64,000 nucleotides of DNA from UBA7672 sp963784415 (lineage in GTDB: Bacteria > Pseudomonadota > Alphaproteobacteria > Caulobacterales > Hyphomonadaceae): contig CAWARK010000014.1 in the NCBI GenBank assembly GCA_963784415.1, positions 806,001 to 870,000 on the forward strand, read 5' to 3'. The notes under the pieces were generated by a model, which saw nothing but the letters and a program-made list of their open reading frames with translations, searched no databases and had not been told where the DNA came from. The first letter of the stretch is position 1. Each line of letters opens with the position of its first letter. Below are positions 16,278 through 25,244 of this stretch, piece after piece. The translations under genes were made by a program, and so were the position numbers.

Positions 16278-17261
16278 TCAACTCGTTCCAAGGACTTTCG
16301 TCTTTGTAACCTCTTCGCCTGCTATGATGTCGGGGGCCTCCGGCGACTGAACGTGATCCGCCACATAGGCGCCACGTTGTCCGCGAGGTGCTGGACTGTC
16401 GACTGTCGTGTCCACACTGGTGAACAGTTCGAGTTGCGCGTTGAGTTCCGCGCCGAGGCAAATCACGTAAGCTGATATCCAGAACCACATCAGCAAGGCT
16501 GCGACAGCGCCGAGCGATCCGAAGGTCGCGTTATACGCGTTGAAGTTCTCAAGATACGTCGAGAACGCGATTGACGCCATTAGCCACATCACGCCCGCGG
16601 CGATGGCGCCAGGCACGATCCAGCGCCAACGCGCCTTCGTTCGTGACGGCGCGATGCGATAGATGACCGCGCAGGACGCCATGAAGACGGCAATGATTAT
16701 CAGCCATCGCGCGCCGCCAATAACGGCCTCCACGAAGGCTCCGAGATAGAGCGCTTTCAGGATCGGGGGCACCGCAGCGATCGCCGCAATCGACAGGCCG
16801 ACAAATATTATGCCTGCCAGCGTGAAGCCAAGCGTCAAGGCTGTGCGCCGAAGGAAGGGGCGCTTTTCCTTTTCGTGATAGGCCATGTTCATGGCTTGCA
16901 TCAGAGCAGAGACACCGCCCGACGCGCTCCAGAGCGCAAGCACGCCGGACACGATCAAGCCGAACGTCAGGCCCCCATCGTCCTGCGTGGCGATGACGAC
17001 CATCTGATCCGCCACGAGACCAAACGCGTCGGGCGCGATTTCGCGAATGGCGCCAAGCTGCGCCCCAAGCGTCGTCATGTCCGTGAAAAGACCCCAGACC
17101 ATCAGGCCAGCTGCGACAGCCGGAAAGATCGAGAGGAAGGCGTAAAATGCTATGCCGGCAGAGAGCAGGCCAACGTTATCCGCGAGCGCTCGCAAGAACG
17201 CACGCACCACAATTGCGCGCCAGTCCCGCCATCGAATGGCGAAGCGGTGACGCCACTGCAT
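16278..17261 (-). CDS. YihY/BrkB family inner membrane protein
   Basis: 327 residues with six membrane segments. Family features: ALADNVGLLSAGIAFYAFLS near the N-terminus, ALWSASGGVSALMQAMNMAY with the conserved ASGG...N pattern, GSLGAVAALLMWFWISAY and AYVICLGAELNAQLE near the end. Once called a ribonuclease BN homologue, but that assignment was withdrawn for the family; the role is unknown and may be in transport or lipid handling. The C-terminal 50 residues after LELFTSV are soluble and variable. Divergent from the dipeptidase at 17353. Confidence 0.9.
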   Translation of the reverse strand: MQWRHRFAIRWRDWRAIVVRAFLRALADNVGLLSAGIAFYAFLSIFPAVAAGLMVWGLFTDMTTLGAQLGAIREIAPDAFGLVADQMVVIATQDDGGLTFGLIVSGVLALWSASGGVSALMQAMNMAYHEKEKRPFLRRTALTLGFTLAGIIFVGLSIAAIAAVPPILKALYLGAFVEAVIGGARWLIIIAVFMASCAVIYRIAPSRTKARWRWIVPGAIAAGVMWLMASIAFSTYLENFNAYNATFGSLGAVAALLMWFWISAYVICLGAELNAQLELFTSVDTTVDSPAPRGQRGAYVADHVQSPEAPDIIAGEEVTKTKVLGTS

Positions 17262-17352
17262 TCGGCTTTGTCATCGTTCGGAAAACGCAGGTGGTCTGCG
17301 CAAGTTCCGCAAGCGCGTTGGTGAACGGCGGTCGGCACGCTAGGCTCCTCAC

Positions 17353-18141
17353 ATGAGTCCAGATCTTTTCACTCTTCGGCAGCGGCCCGTACCGTCATGC
17401 CTCGATGCACAAGCACGGAAGCGCGGCTACCGGAAAGACGTGCCGATCCAGCTTGATGGGCCATTGGCCAATGAGGACTGCGTTGAAGTCCGCAGCGTCG
17501 GGCTAGCAGGCGACAATCACTATAACAGCGTTTTCAATCCGCCGTATCACGCGCGCATTCCTGGTTCGATTGCGGAGCTATTCGTTCGGCGATCTGTTGC
17601 GGACAAGCTGCGCGGGGTGAATGCGCGGCTCGCGGGCGCAGGGCTCGAGCTTTATCTCTTCGATGCATGGCGGCCGCAGGCTGTGCAGCGCCATTTCCAC
17701 GATGTCTGGTTTCCAGCCTGGTTGAGCAAGCGGCAACCGGAGCTGGCGGGACAGGCGCTGGTGGAAGAGGTCGAGAAATACTGGTCGGCGCCGACGGCGG
17801 GCGCCTCATCGCCGTCGCCGCATTCCACGGGTGGGGCCGTCGATCTGACGCTCAGTTTCGTTGAGACAAGGCAGCCCTTGTTCATGGGCGGGCTTTTCGA
17901 TGATGTGACGGACGATGCATGGACCGATAGTCTTGAACGCAGGCCGCTCGTTTCGATGTCGGACGATGAAGCCTGCGCCAACCGCCGGCTGCTCTATTGG
18001 GTAATGAGTGAGGCGGGATTCGCCAACAACCCGACTGAGTGGTGGCATTTCTCGTGGGGCGACCAGATGTGGGCGCGGCTGACAGGACAGCTTGCCGCAC
18101 ATTACGGCCCCTGCAATCCTACCAATTCCCCAGATACCTGA
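17353..18141 (+). CDS. D-Ala-D-Ala dipeptidase (VanX/DdpX-like, peptidase M15D)
   Basis: Zinc dipeptidase that cleaves D-alanyl-D-alanine. 262 residues containing LYLFDAWRPQAVQ (substrate-binding Arg), the zinc motif SxHxxGxAxD seen as SPHSTGGAVDLTL, and the catalytic Glu and last zinc His in TEWWHFSWG. There is no VanH/VanA gene nearby, so this is not a glycopeptide-resistance operon; chromosomal DdpX-like enzymes recycle or scavenge D-Ala-D-Ala released from peptidoglycan. No signal peptide is evident, suggesting cytoplasmic action. Intact. Confidence 0.92.
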   Translation: MSPDLFTLRQRPVPSCLDAQARKRGYRKDVPIQLDGPLANEDCVEVRSVGLAGDNHYNSVFNPPYHARIPGSIAELFVRRSVADKLRGVNARLAGAGLELYLFDAWRPQAVQRHFHDVWFPAWLSKRQPELAGQALVEEVEKYWSAPTAGASSPSPHSTGGAVDLTLSFVETRQPLFMGGLFDDVTDDAWTDSLERRPLVSMSDDEACANRRLLYWVMSEAGFANNPTEWWHFSWGDQMWARLTGQLAAHYGPCNPTNSPDT

Positions 18142-18219
18142 AGCTGCCATCTGAGCAGCCTTAAGACCCCGGCAACCTTACCCCGGCATTCTCCGGATCA
18201 GATTGATTGCGGAGATCGA

Positions 18220-18642
18220 ATGCTGAATGCGTTCATCGGCCAGATTTCACAGGCCACCGGACTGGCAGAAGGCGAGGCAAAGGCGGCGATCGGCATCGTG
18301 CTGAACGCGGCAGAGCGCCAGGGCGCTCCCATTGCTGACGAGATCTTTGAACGTGTTCCCGGCGCCCGCACGCTTGCGGCATCGATGGGAAATGAAGTTG
18401 GCGCTCCGGTTGGCGTCCTTGCTCGGCTGATCGAGCGGACACCCGGCGGACGTCAGGCTGTTGTCGAGCGCCTGATCGAGGATCTGCATGCGCAGGGCCT
18501 TGGTACACAGGCGATTGGTTGCCTGTTCCCGGCAATTGGCGAGTTTTCGGAATCTGCGTTCGGCGTCTCAGGTGTCGGTCATCTCGGTGACATCTTCGGA
18601 GCGCTTAATGCTGAGGTTAGTGGAGTGCGTAGCGTAGCCTAA
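18220..18642 (+). CDS. Small protein, possibly DUF2780-like
   Basis: 140 residues beginning MLNAFIGQISQATGLAEGEA with GGAG five bases before the start. The pattern 'short helix - LAEGEAKAAIG - ...FERVPGARTLA - Gly-rich GVSGVGHLGDIFG' recalls the DUF2780 family of small glycine- and alanine-rich proteins, but the match is from memory. No signal peptide or membrane helix is seen. It carries its own terminator and probably forms a single-gene unit. Confidence 0.6.
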   Translation: MLNAFIGQISQATGLAEGEAKAAIGIVLNAAERQGAPIADEIFERVPGARTLAASMGNEVGAPVGVLARLIERTPGGRQAVVERLIEDLHAQGLGTQAIGCLFPAIGEFSESAFGVSGVGHLGDIFGALNAEVSGVRSVA

Positions 18643-18667
18643 TGGCAGAGTAGAGTGGCATAACTGG

Positions 18668-18700
18668 CGGGCGGTCCTTTCGGGCCGCCCGTTTTGTTTT
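18668..18700 (+). terminator. Intrinsic terminator of 18220-18642
   Basis: Stem CGGGCGGTCC/GGGCCGCCCG (one G-U pair) with a TTTC loop, followed by TTTTGTTTT, 26 bases past the stop codon. Confidence 0.88.
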
Positions 18701-18988
18701 GCGGGTTCCATATTGAATCAGCGAGCGATTTTGCTTCGCAGTTGATTGCTCACCGTCCTGTGATCCAGCGCCCCTAAAAAAGCCCAAAAATATCTCCACC
18801 TCTTGGGAACTGGACGAGCGCATCGGCGTTTGGTCCATGTGCTTCCCGGCGGTGGCGGTCTTATCCGTCCCCCCCGACCCCCCGAGACCCTTCCGTCGGG
18901 AAGTCACCTTACCCTTCAAGTGGAATTTAGAAGCGCCCGCTGGGCTGCGCGCCTTCACATTCGTGATGGGCGTGCGTAATGCGTCTGG
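18701..18988. other. Intergenic stretch without a recognisable gene
   Basis: Small open frames on both strands (for example 18617-18958 minus) have no protein-like pattern. The only notable feature is a cytosine-rich tract around 18868-18895. No clear promoter, repeat or structured element is seen. Confidence 0.5.
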
Positions 18989-19291
18989 ATGGACGCAACG
19001 ACTTCAATCAAGAAAACTCTCAATAGCGGTGACGTTGGCGGGCCGGCTTCCGCCGATCCAACGCTGTGCTCCGAGCGGGTAATCGCGTTGCTCAGCGAGG
19101 CTGCGGGCGAGGGGATGCGCATGGCATCGCTTGCGCTCGACGTGACGACGAATGTGCTGGGCGATCGATCCGTTGAGGTAGTGGTTCGCATCGACAAGCG
19201 GGCGCGGTCGATTGTATTTGCGTCGGCAGAGGCGCGTGCGGGCGATGATCTGGTGTTCACCGCCCAGGGGCTGTTTAGTCGCGCAGGCTAA
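18989..19291 (+). CDS. Small hotdog-fold-like protein, hypothetical
   Basis: 100 residues from ATG 18989. The last 50 residues, VEVVVRIDKRARSIVFASA through DLVFTAQGLFSR, have the alternating beta pattern seen at the C-terminus of hotdog-fold acyl-CoA thioesterases, where an edge strand ends in a Gly. The N-terminal half (CSERVIALLSEAAGEGMRMA) is helical and lacks the usual active-site Asp/Gly motif, so it may be a reduced or inactive member. It converges on the crotonase gene, which begins 11 bases after its stop. Confidence 0.5.
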   Translation: MDATTSIKKTLNSGDVGGPASADPTLCSERVIALLSEAAGEGMRMASLALDVTTNVLGDRSVEVVVRIDKRARSIVFASAEARAGDDLVFTAQGLFSRAG

Positions 19292-19301
19292 AGCGGCCCG
19301 A

Positions 19302-20150
19302 CTAGAGCGGTTTGTCCGCCAGCTTCATCAGATCGGGATACTCCGGCTCGCGCTTTTCGGCTTTGGCCATGAAGGCTTCCTTCATGTGAGCGCCTGACAG
19401 CATCGCAGCATTCCACACGCCGATATAGTCGAGGCCATCGGCAATCGTGTGGTCGCGCGCGTAGTTGATCATGGCCTTGGCGCCCGTGACGGCGAGCGGG
19501 TTCTTCGAGGCGATCTCCTTGGCCAGCGCCATGGCGTGGGTGAGCATGGCCTCCTGCGTGTCGAACGTGTCGTTGACGAGGCCCAGCGCTTGCGCCTTGG
19601 TGGCCGGCAGGCGTTCGCCCGTATAGGACATCTGGCGAACCCAGCCTTCAGGCATCAGGTGGCAGAGGCGGGGATAGGTGCCGACGTCGGCGGTCATGCC
19701 GATGTTGATCTCGGCGATGCAGAAGTACGCGTCCTTCGTGGCGAGGCGAATATCGCAGGCGGAGATCATGTCGACGCCCGCGCCGACGCAGCCGCCCTGC
19801 ACGCAGATGATCACCGGCATGCGCGCCTGATCGAGGCAGGTGAATGCATCCTGCAGCGGCTTGAGATTGGCGCGGAAGCGCTCGGCCTTGAGGTGAGGAT
19901 CGCTCGACTGGCCCGTAATGCCGTCGGGACGTGTGAAGACGGCGAGGTCCATGCCCGCCGTGAAATGCTTGCCGGACGATGCGATCACGATGCACCGGGC
20001 GGTCGCACCGCGGTCGATCTCGCGGACGATGGCGGGCAGCTCAACCCACGCCTCGGGCGTGAAGGTGTTGAACGCCTCCGGCCGGCTGAAACGGATCAGC
20101 GCGACCCGGTCGGTGATCGAGACTTCGAAACAGGTGTATTTGCCAGCCAT
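19302..20150 (-). CDS. Crotonase family, probable delta(3,5)-delta(2,4)-dienoyl-CoA isomerase
   Basis: 282 residues of the enoyl-CoA hydratase/isomerase superfamily. The oxyanion-hole segments are SSGKHFTAGMDLAVF and GGCVGAGVDMISACDIR. The active-site acids expected in dienoyl-CoA isomerases (ECH1 type) are present: Asp in GAGVDMIS, Glu in FCIAEINIG and Asp in TADVGTYPRL. That combination distinguishes it from plain enoyl-CoA hydratases with two Glu. It would shift conjugated double bonds during degradation of odd-position unsaturated fatty acids, consistent with the thiolase in the window. Start ATG 20148-20150. Intact. Confidence 0.85.
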   Translation of the reverse strand: MAGKYTCFEVSITDRVALIRFSRPEAFNTFTPEAWVELPAIVREIDRGATARCIVIASSGKHFTAGMDLAVFTRPDGITGQSSDPHLKAERFRANLKPLQDAFTCLDQARMPVIICVQGGCVGAGVDMISACDIRLATKDAYFCIAEINIGMTADVGTYPRLCHLMPEGWVRQMSYTGERLPATKAQALGLVNDTFDTQEAMLTHAMALAKEIASKNPLAVTGAKAMINYARDHTIADGLDYIGVWNAAMLSGAHMKEAFMAKAEKREPEYPDLMKLADKPL

Positions 20151-20287
20151 GCGGTTTCGTCCCTGAAATGCTTTTGCCCAAACCTAGCGCCAGGCGCGGC
20201 GCAGCGCGACCCGTTTGACGGATCATGACTTTGCCTATCCTATCCCCCAATCGTATCCCCTTGGGGAAACCGACAGCGGGAGGCGAA

Positions 20288-21025
20288 ATGCGCACGGGGC
20301 CGGCACGATTGTGCACACTGCTCGTCGCTGCGTTGGTGCTGTCGGCGCCGGCGCAGGGGCAGGACCTCGGCAAGATCGCATCGGACATCCTTCATCGCGC
20401 CACCCCGGGCGACAAGGGCAACCTGACCAAGGGCGATGTGTCAGCTGGTCTCAAGGAAGCCCTGTCCAAGGCCGGCAATCTCGCGACGACGCGCCTGTCG
20501 GCCAAGGATGGCTATATGGGCGACAAGGCGGTGCGTATCCCGCTTCCGGGCGCGTTGGGCGCCGCCCAGAAGAAACTCGGGCCATTCGGCATGGCGGGGC
20601 CGCTGGATGACCTGCAGCTGAAGGTCAATCGTGCCGCCGAGGCGGCCGCTCCGGCGGCGGGCAAGATGGTGATGGATGCCGCCAAAAGCATCACATTTGA
20701 CGACGCCATGAAGATCCTGCGGGGCGGTGACACGGCGGCGACCGATTTCCTGCGCAGCAAGACCGAGGTGGGCCTGCGTGCGTCATTGAAGCCCAAATTC
20801 GGCGAAGCGCTTGCTTCTTCCGGCGCGTTGACCTCACTGGACACCGCCGTCGCCAAATACGGGTCTGGTTTGCTCAAAACGGATACAAAAACCTGGCTCG
20901 CCGAGGAGGCGACGACTAGTGCGCTCAACGGATTGTTCTATTACGTCGCGCGTGAAGAGCAGGCGATTCGCAAGGATCCCGTGAAGCGGACCAGCGATCT
21001 TCTGCGCAAGGTATTCGGAGGCTAG
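20288..21025 (+). CDS. DUF4197 family exported protein
   Basis: 245 residues from the ATG at 20288, chosen for the GGGAGG six bases upstream; the open frame also runs 21 codons further back. A signal peptide (LCTLLVAALVLSAPAQG) is followed by the DUF4197 pattern: DVSAGLKEALSKAGNLATTRLSA, GYMGDKAVRIPLPGALG, then the helical part VNRAAEAAAPAAGKM and ITFDDAMKILRGGDTAATDFLR, and a final NGLFYYVAREEQAIRKDP. The family is periplasmic or outer membrane-associated with unknown role. The alpha/beta hydrolase starts 11 bases downstream and may be cotranscribed. Confidence 0.85.
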   Translation: MRTGPARLCTLLVAALVLSAPAQGQDLGKIASDILHRATPGDKGNLTKGDVSAGLKEALSKAGNLATTRLSAKDGYMGDKAVRIPLPGALGAAQKKLGPFGMAGPLDDLQLKVNRAAEAAAPAAGKMVMDAAKSITFDDAMKILRGGDTAATDFLRSKTEVGLRASLKPKFGEALASSGALTSLDTAVAKYGSGLLKTDTKTWLAEEATTSALNGLFYYVAREEQAIRKDPVKRTSDLLRKVFGG

Positions 21026-21035
21026 TCGCGCCCGC

Positions 21036-21992
21036 ATGCGCAGGTTTCGTGTAGAGTTGAAAGATGGCGAGGCGTCCGGGATCGCGTTTGGCGATCCGGT
21101 GCGGCCCATCGACGTGCTGTTCCTGCACGCCACCGGCTTCAACGCCATCACCTATCAATCGATCCTCGAGCCGCTGGGAACGCGGATGCATGCCGCCGCC
21201 ATGGACATGCGCGGTCACGGGCGATCGCGCCTGCCAGCCAATCCGCGCAGGATGAAATCGTGGAACAAGTTCCGGGACGACGTGATTCAACTCCTCGAGA
21301 AGACCGCGCCCGAGGGCGCCGTGCTCGGCGGGCATTCCATGGGCGCGACGGTTGCGCTGCTCGTCGCAGGAAAACGGCCTGACCTTGTGAAGGGTCTGGT
21401 GCTGGTTGATCCGGTGCTGCTGCGGCGGTCGATCTACCGCGTCTACAATATTCCGCTGGTCAACATGCTGATCGGCAAGAATGCGATGGCCAAGGGCGCC
21501 CTGCGCCGCCGGCGCGATTTCGGATCGCCGGGCGAAGCCGCCGAACAGCTGCGCGGGCGCGGCGCTTTCAAGACATGGCGCAGCCCGTTCCTCGATGACT
21601 ATGTGGTGGATGGGGTGCTGAGACAGGACGACGGCCGTTATGCGTTGTCATGCACGCCGGAGTGGGAGGCCGCGGTGTTTTCGGCCCATCGCTATCGCCC
21701 GTGGGCTGCGGTGCGGCGGCTGCGCAAGAAGCGCATCCCGATCGTGATCCTGCAGGCAGAGAAAGAGTCCACGTCGTCGGCCGACACCGATCAGCGCATC
21801 CACAATATCCGCCCGGATGCCGCTGTGACGCGCGTGCCGGGCACGACGCACTTCATTCCGATGGAGCGTCCGTATGTGGTGCGCGATGCGCTGCAGTTGC
21901 TGTTCGAAGGCATGATCGAAGGGCACCAGCTGGTCGACTATGTCGGCTCGGTCCGCCGCACGATCGACAGCAGCATCGGGCTGATGGACTGA
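21036..21992 (+). CDS. Alpha/beta hydrolase
   Basis: 318 residues. The oxyanion region is FLHATGFNA, the nucleophile elbow LGGHSMGATVA, and the catalytic His is in PGTTHFIPMERP. The third acid is probably the Asp in STSSADTDQR or nearby. A cap domain of about 80 residues (RRSIYRVYNIPLV to GVLRQDDGR) lies between. Substrate not deducible; the fold covers esterases, lipases and haloalkane or epoxide hydrolases. The start 11 bases after DUF4197 suggests one transcription unit. Confidence 0.9.
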   Translation: MRRFRVELKDGEASGIAFGDPVRPIDVLFLHATGFNAITYQSILEPLGTRMHAAAMDMRGHGRSRLPANPRRMKSWNKFRDDVIQLLEKTAPEGAVLGGHSMGATVALLVAGKRPDLVKGLVLVDPVLLRRSIYRVYNIPLVNMLIGKNAMAKGALRRRRDFGSPGEAAEQLRGRGAFKTWRSPFLDDYVVDGVLRQDDGRYALSCTPEWEAAVFSAHRYRPWAAVRRLRKKRIPIVILQAEKESTSSADTDQRIHNIRPDAAVTRVPGTTHFIPMERPYVVRDALQLLFEGMIEGHQLVDYVGSVRRTIDSSIGLMD

Positions 21993-22013
21993 GCCTCACA
22001 ATCAAGGTGGCGC

Positions 22014-22991
22014 CTACATCACGCCGGCTTTGACCCATGCTTCCTTGGGCCAGCGATTGTGCATCCAGAACCATTCGTCCGGCGCTTCGCGTATGATGCC
22101 TTCCACGAACTGGTTGATGCGCAGAACCGAGGCATAGAGCGCCTGATGCTCGTCCGCGTCCTGCGCGGGATGGTAGGGCTCGTGAATGGTGATGCGATAG
22201 CGCGCAGCGCCAATACGGCGGCATGAGACGGGAACGATCGGCGCATTGAACTTGAAGGCAAAGCGGGTAGGACCCGGCGCTGTCATCGCGTCGTACCCGA
22301 AGAACGGGGCAGCGATGCCCTGGTTGAATTTCTGGTCGTTCATCAGCGCAACGGACTGACCACGCGCGAGGGCGCGCATCAGTTCGCGTGTGCCGGCGCC
22401 TTTGGGCGTCAGGATATCCGTGTAGGTGCTGCGCGCCTTGGCGATGCGGCGGTCGATATGCGGGTTGTTGGCGGGCCGGTAGGTGATCTGCGCGTCCGGC
22501 AGGCGGCCCGACACTGCGGTGGCCACGATCTCCCAATTCGCAAAATGGCCGCTGATGAAGACAGCCGGCTTTCCGCTGTCGCGAATGGCGTCGATGTGCT
22601 CAACGCCAACCACTTCGACGCGGGCATTCGGCGTATACGGCTTGAGTTCCTTCAGGTGAGGCATCTCGCCGACAACATGGCCCATTGTCCGCCAAGCGCC
22701 CTTGGCGACCTTCTTCACCTGCGCGTCGGTCCATTCGGGGAAGCACATGCGCAGGTTGCGCATCACCGTGCGGTGCTGCGAGATCAGCGGACCAATGGCG
22801 CCGAGAACGGCCGCCATGGCGCCGGAGGCCCATGCGATCGGCAACAGCTTCATCGGATACCAGTAGAGCACATCCCAGGCGATGGCCTCGACACGCCACA
22901 TCAGTCGTGCGCCGAGCGTGGTGCGCTGGTCGTTATCCAGATCCTTGGGGCGGATAAAACGGGCGCTGTCAGATTTCTTTTCGTCGCTCAT
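22014..22991 (-). CDS. Lipid A secondary acyltransferase, LpxL/LpxM type
   Basis: Transfers an acyl chain to the Kdo-lipid A precursor at the inner membrane. 325 residues with one membrane helix near residues 45-60 and the acyltransferase HX4(D/E) motif in GHFANWEIVAT; NDQKFNQGI and a second conserved block PVSCRRIG follow, as in the HtrB/LpxL family. The ATG overlaps the lpxK stop by four bases, making it the last gene of a four-gene minus-strand unit (DUF374-waaA-lpxK-this gene). The chain specificity cannot be read from sequence. Confidence 0.92.
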   Translation of the reverse strand: MSDEKKSDSARFIRPKDLDNDQRTTLGARLMWRVEAIAWDVLYWYPMKLLPIAWASGAMAAVLGAIGPLISQHRTVMRNLRMCFPEWTDAQVKKVAKGAWRTMGHVVGEMPHLKELKPYTPNARVEVVGVEHIDAIRDSGKPAVFISGHFANWEIVATAVSGRLPDAQITYRPANNPHIDRRIAKARSTYTDILTPKGAGTRELMRALARGQSVALMNDQKFNQGIAAPFFGYDAMTAPGPTRFAFKFNAPIVPVSCRRIGAARYRITIHEPYHPAQDADEHQALYASVLRINQFVEGIIREAPDEWFWMHNRWPKEAWVKAGVM

Positions 22992-23971
22992 GCGATCACG
23001 CGATCGAGCAGGGCGGTCAGCGGCGCCGCGTCCTCGAACAGCGCCTTCACGGACGAACGCACCACGTGCGCTTTCATGTCCGCAGGCAGGCGAACATGAT
23101 CCTTGTCCGTGGTGACAAGCTGGGCGTCGCGTTCGGTGGCAAGCTTCATCAGGAATTTCAGATCGTGCGGTGTGAACATGTGGTGGTCGGGATAGGGCGC
23201 GCCCTCGGAGAGTTCGATGCCTGGTTGTTTCTGCAGCGCATCGAAGAATCGCGAGGGGCGTCCAATGCCCGCGAACGCCACATACCGCCCGGGCGGCAAC
23301 GGCGCCAGCGGAACAAGGTGAGCGCGCAGGATGGGTTTGGCAAACCCTTCAAGAACGTCGGGGATCGGGCCATCGCCCATCAGAACGACCGCGTCAGCAC
23401 GGGCGAGACCCACGGCCGCCGGTTCGCGCAGCGGACCTTTCGGAAAGACGTGTCCGTTGCCGACAGGGTTGCTCGCATCCATCACCACGATGGATAGCGA
23501 CTTCTTCAGCGTGGGATTCTGGTGACCATCGTCCATCACGATGAGCTGCACGCCATCCGCCTTCATCGCGCGGGCGCCTTCTGGACGATCCTTCGATACC
23601 CAGGACTCGCCAAGGGCTGCGAGCATCAGCGGTTCATCGCCAACTTCAGACGCCGTGTGCCGCGCTGGATCAACGCGGTGCGCGCCTTCCAGCGATCCAC
23701 GATAGCCGCGCGACAGGCTGGCGGCCCGAAGGCCCTTGGCCGAGAAATAGCGGCGAACCTCTTCCGTGATCGGTGTCTTGCCGGTCCCGCCGAGCGTCAG
23801 GTTGCCGATGCAGACGACCGGGATGCCGACATCTTCCGGGATCGTGCGCTGGATGCGGCGTTCACCGGCCCAGCGGTAGATCATCGAGAAGGGCGTGGTC
23901 AGCAGCTTGAGCATCGGCGAGGCCGCGCGGGATCGCTTGTCCGTGACCGACCAGAAATAGGGCTCACGCAT
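22988..23971 (-). CDS. lpxK: Tetraacyldisaccharide 4'-kinase
   Basis: Phosphorylates the 4' position of the lipid A disaccharide at the inner membrane. 327 residues from MREPYFWS; the longer open frame (to 24724) is antisense-like read-through of waaA. Motifs: the P-loop in GNLTLGGTGKTP, LSRGYRG, GDEPLM, and the catalytic DDGHQNPTL. A GNGHVFPKGPLREP segment matches the family. It overlaps waaA by 8 bases and the downstream acyltransferase by 4, so translation is coupled along the cluster. Confidence 0.95.
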   Translation of the reverse strand: MREPYFWSVTDKRSRAASPMLKLLTTPFSMIYRWAGERRIQRTIPEDVGIPVVCIGNLTLGGTGKTPITEEVRRYFSAKGLRAASLSRGYRGSLEGAHRVDPARHTASEVGDEPLMLAALGESWVSKDRPEGARAMKADGVQLIVMDDGHQNPTLKKSLSIVVMDASNPVGNGHVFPKGPLREPAAVGLARADAVVLMGDGPIPDVLEGFAKPILRAHLVPLAPLPPGRYVAFAGIGRPSRFFDALQKQPGIELSEGAPYPDHHMFTPHDLKFLMKLATERDAQLVTTDKDHVRLPADMKAHVVRSSVKALFEDAAPLTALLDRVIA

Positions 23972-25244
23972 GGGGCGCGGCTCCGGGAGGCGGCAGCATT
24001 GCGACGATGGCGCCGACGGTGGCGTCGAACGGCGCCTGGAAGCCCGCAAACAGATCGCCGGCATCGAACGGCGGCAGGCCGCCTTCGAGTTCATCGCGCC
24101 AGTAGGCTGCAAGTTCGTCGGGAGCGCTGCCGACCACAAGCGCCGACGCGCGGCCAAGAACATCGAACGTGTCCTTGAAGTTGAAACTGTGCGGACCCGT
24201 GAAGACGCGCTTACCGAGCTGGGCGGGCTCGATCGCATTGTGCCCGCCAATGCCCTCCGCCGTCGCGCCGCCGAGATAGACGGCGTCGGACAGGGCAAAC
24301 CAGAAGAGCAGTTCGCCAATGGTGTCGGCGACCAGCACGTCCGTGGCGGGCGTTGGCGTTGTCCGGTCCATCGACCATTGCTGGCAGGCGAAGTTACGCG
24401 CGCGAACCTCGGCAGCGATGGCGCCGCCGCGATCCGGATGACGCGGCACGATGATGAGCAGGGCGCTGGGATGTGTCTCACGCACATCGCGGAAAGCGTC
24501 GAGCGCAAAGGCTTCTTCGCCGGGGTGGGTCGAGGCAGCCAGCAGGATCGGCCGGCCAAGCGCCGCACGAAAGCTGGCGACCTTGTCGGCGGGTGGCGGC
24601 GTGATTTTCGTCGCCATCTTGAGATTGCCGACGAGGCCGACCGGCCGGCTGATCGCTGCGCCAAGTCCATCGGCGGTCTGCTGGTCGGCGGCGCCGATAA
24701 ACCCGAACGCCGCGAAGAGTTCACGCGCCGACGACTTGCGGCTGTTCCAGCTCGTCAGCGATTTTGTCGTCATGCGAGCATTGGCGAGAGCGGCTGGAAT
24801 GCCGCTACGCTTCAGACCGAGCAGCATGTTCGGCCAGATCTCGCCTTCGGCAAACACGGCGGCGTTCGGGCGCCAGTGTGCGAGGAAACGCTTCACGGCG
24901 CCGGGGCCGTCTACGGGCGCCATCTGATGGATGACGCCGGGCGCGGATTTCGCGGCGATCATGTCGGCAGACGTCGTGGTCTGCGTTGTGACGACGGCGC
25001 TGGCATCGGGTCGCTTGGCGCGCACGGCTTCGAACAGGTCGAGCAGGAGTTTGGACTCGCCGACGCTGGCGCCATGCATCCAGATGAGGGGACCGTCCGG
25101 ACGCGTGACGGCCGTGCGACCGAAGCGTTCGCCGGTGCGCTCCGCGCGCTCCTTGCCCGACTTCACGCGGCGGCGCACCAGAGCGGGCGCGAAAGGCTCA
25201 AGCAGGGTCGTGGCGATGCGATAGAGCGCGAGCGATGCGGTCAC
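23964..25244 (-). CDS. waaA: 3-deoxy-D-manno-octulosonic acid (Kdo) transferase
   Basis: Adds Kdo to lipid IVA. 426 residues, GT-B fold, glycosyltransferase family 30. Seen: MHGASVGESKLLLDL (the conserved ASVGE), TTQTTTSADMI, FAEGEIWPNMLL, LAASTHPGEE, IIVPRHPDR and GGHNAIEPAQLGK. It overlaps the DUF374 gene stop by 4 bases and lpxK by 8. Placed in the middle of the lipid A assembly cluster. How many Kdo residues it adds is not deducible. Confidence 0.95.
   Translation of the reverse strand: MTASLALYRIATTLLEPFAPALVRRRVKSGKERAERTGERFGRTAVTRPDGPLIWMHGASVGESKLLLDLFEAVRAKRPDASAVVTTQTTTSADMIAAKSAPGVIHQMAPVDGPGAVKRFLAHWRPNAAVFAEGEIWPNMLLGLKRSGIPAALANARMTTKSLTSWNSRKSSARELFAAFGFIGAADQQTADGLGAAISRPVGLVGNLKMATKITPPPADKVASFRAALGRPILLAASTHPGEEAFALDAFRDVRETHPSALLIIVPRHPDRGGAIAAEVRARNFACQQWSMDRTTPTPATDVLVADTIGELLFWFALSDAVYLGGATAEGIGGHNAIEPAQLGKRVFTGPHSFNFKDTFDVLGRASALVVGSAPDELAAYWRDELEGGLPPFDAGDLFAGFQAPFDATVGAIVAMLPPPGAAPHA

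Noticed and set aside
18617..18958. Minus-strand frame of 113 codons
   Set aside because: Basic low-complexity sequence spanning a terminator; no evidence of expression.
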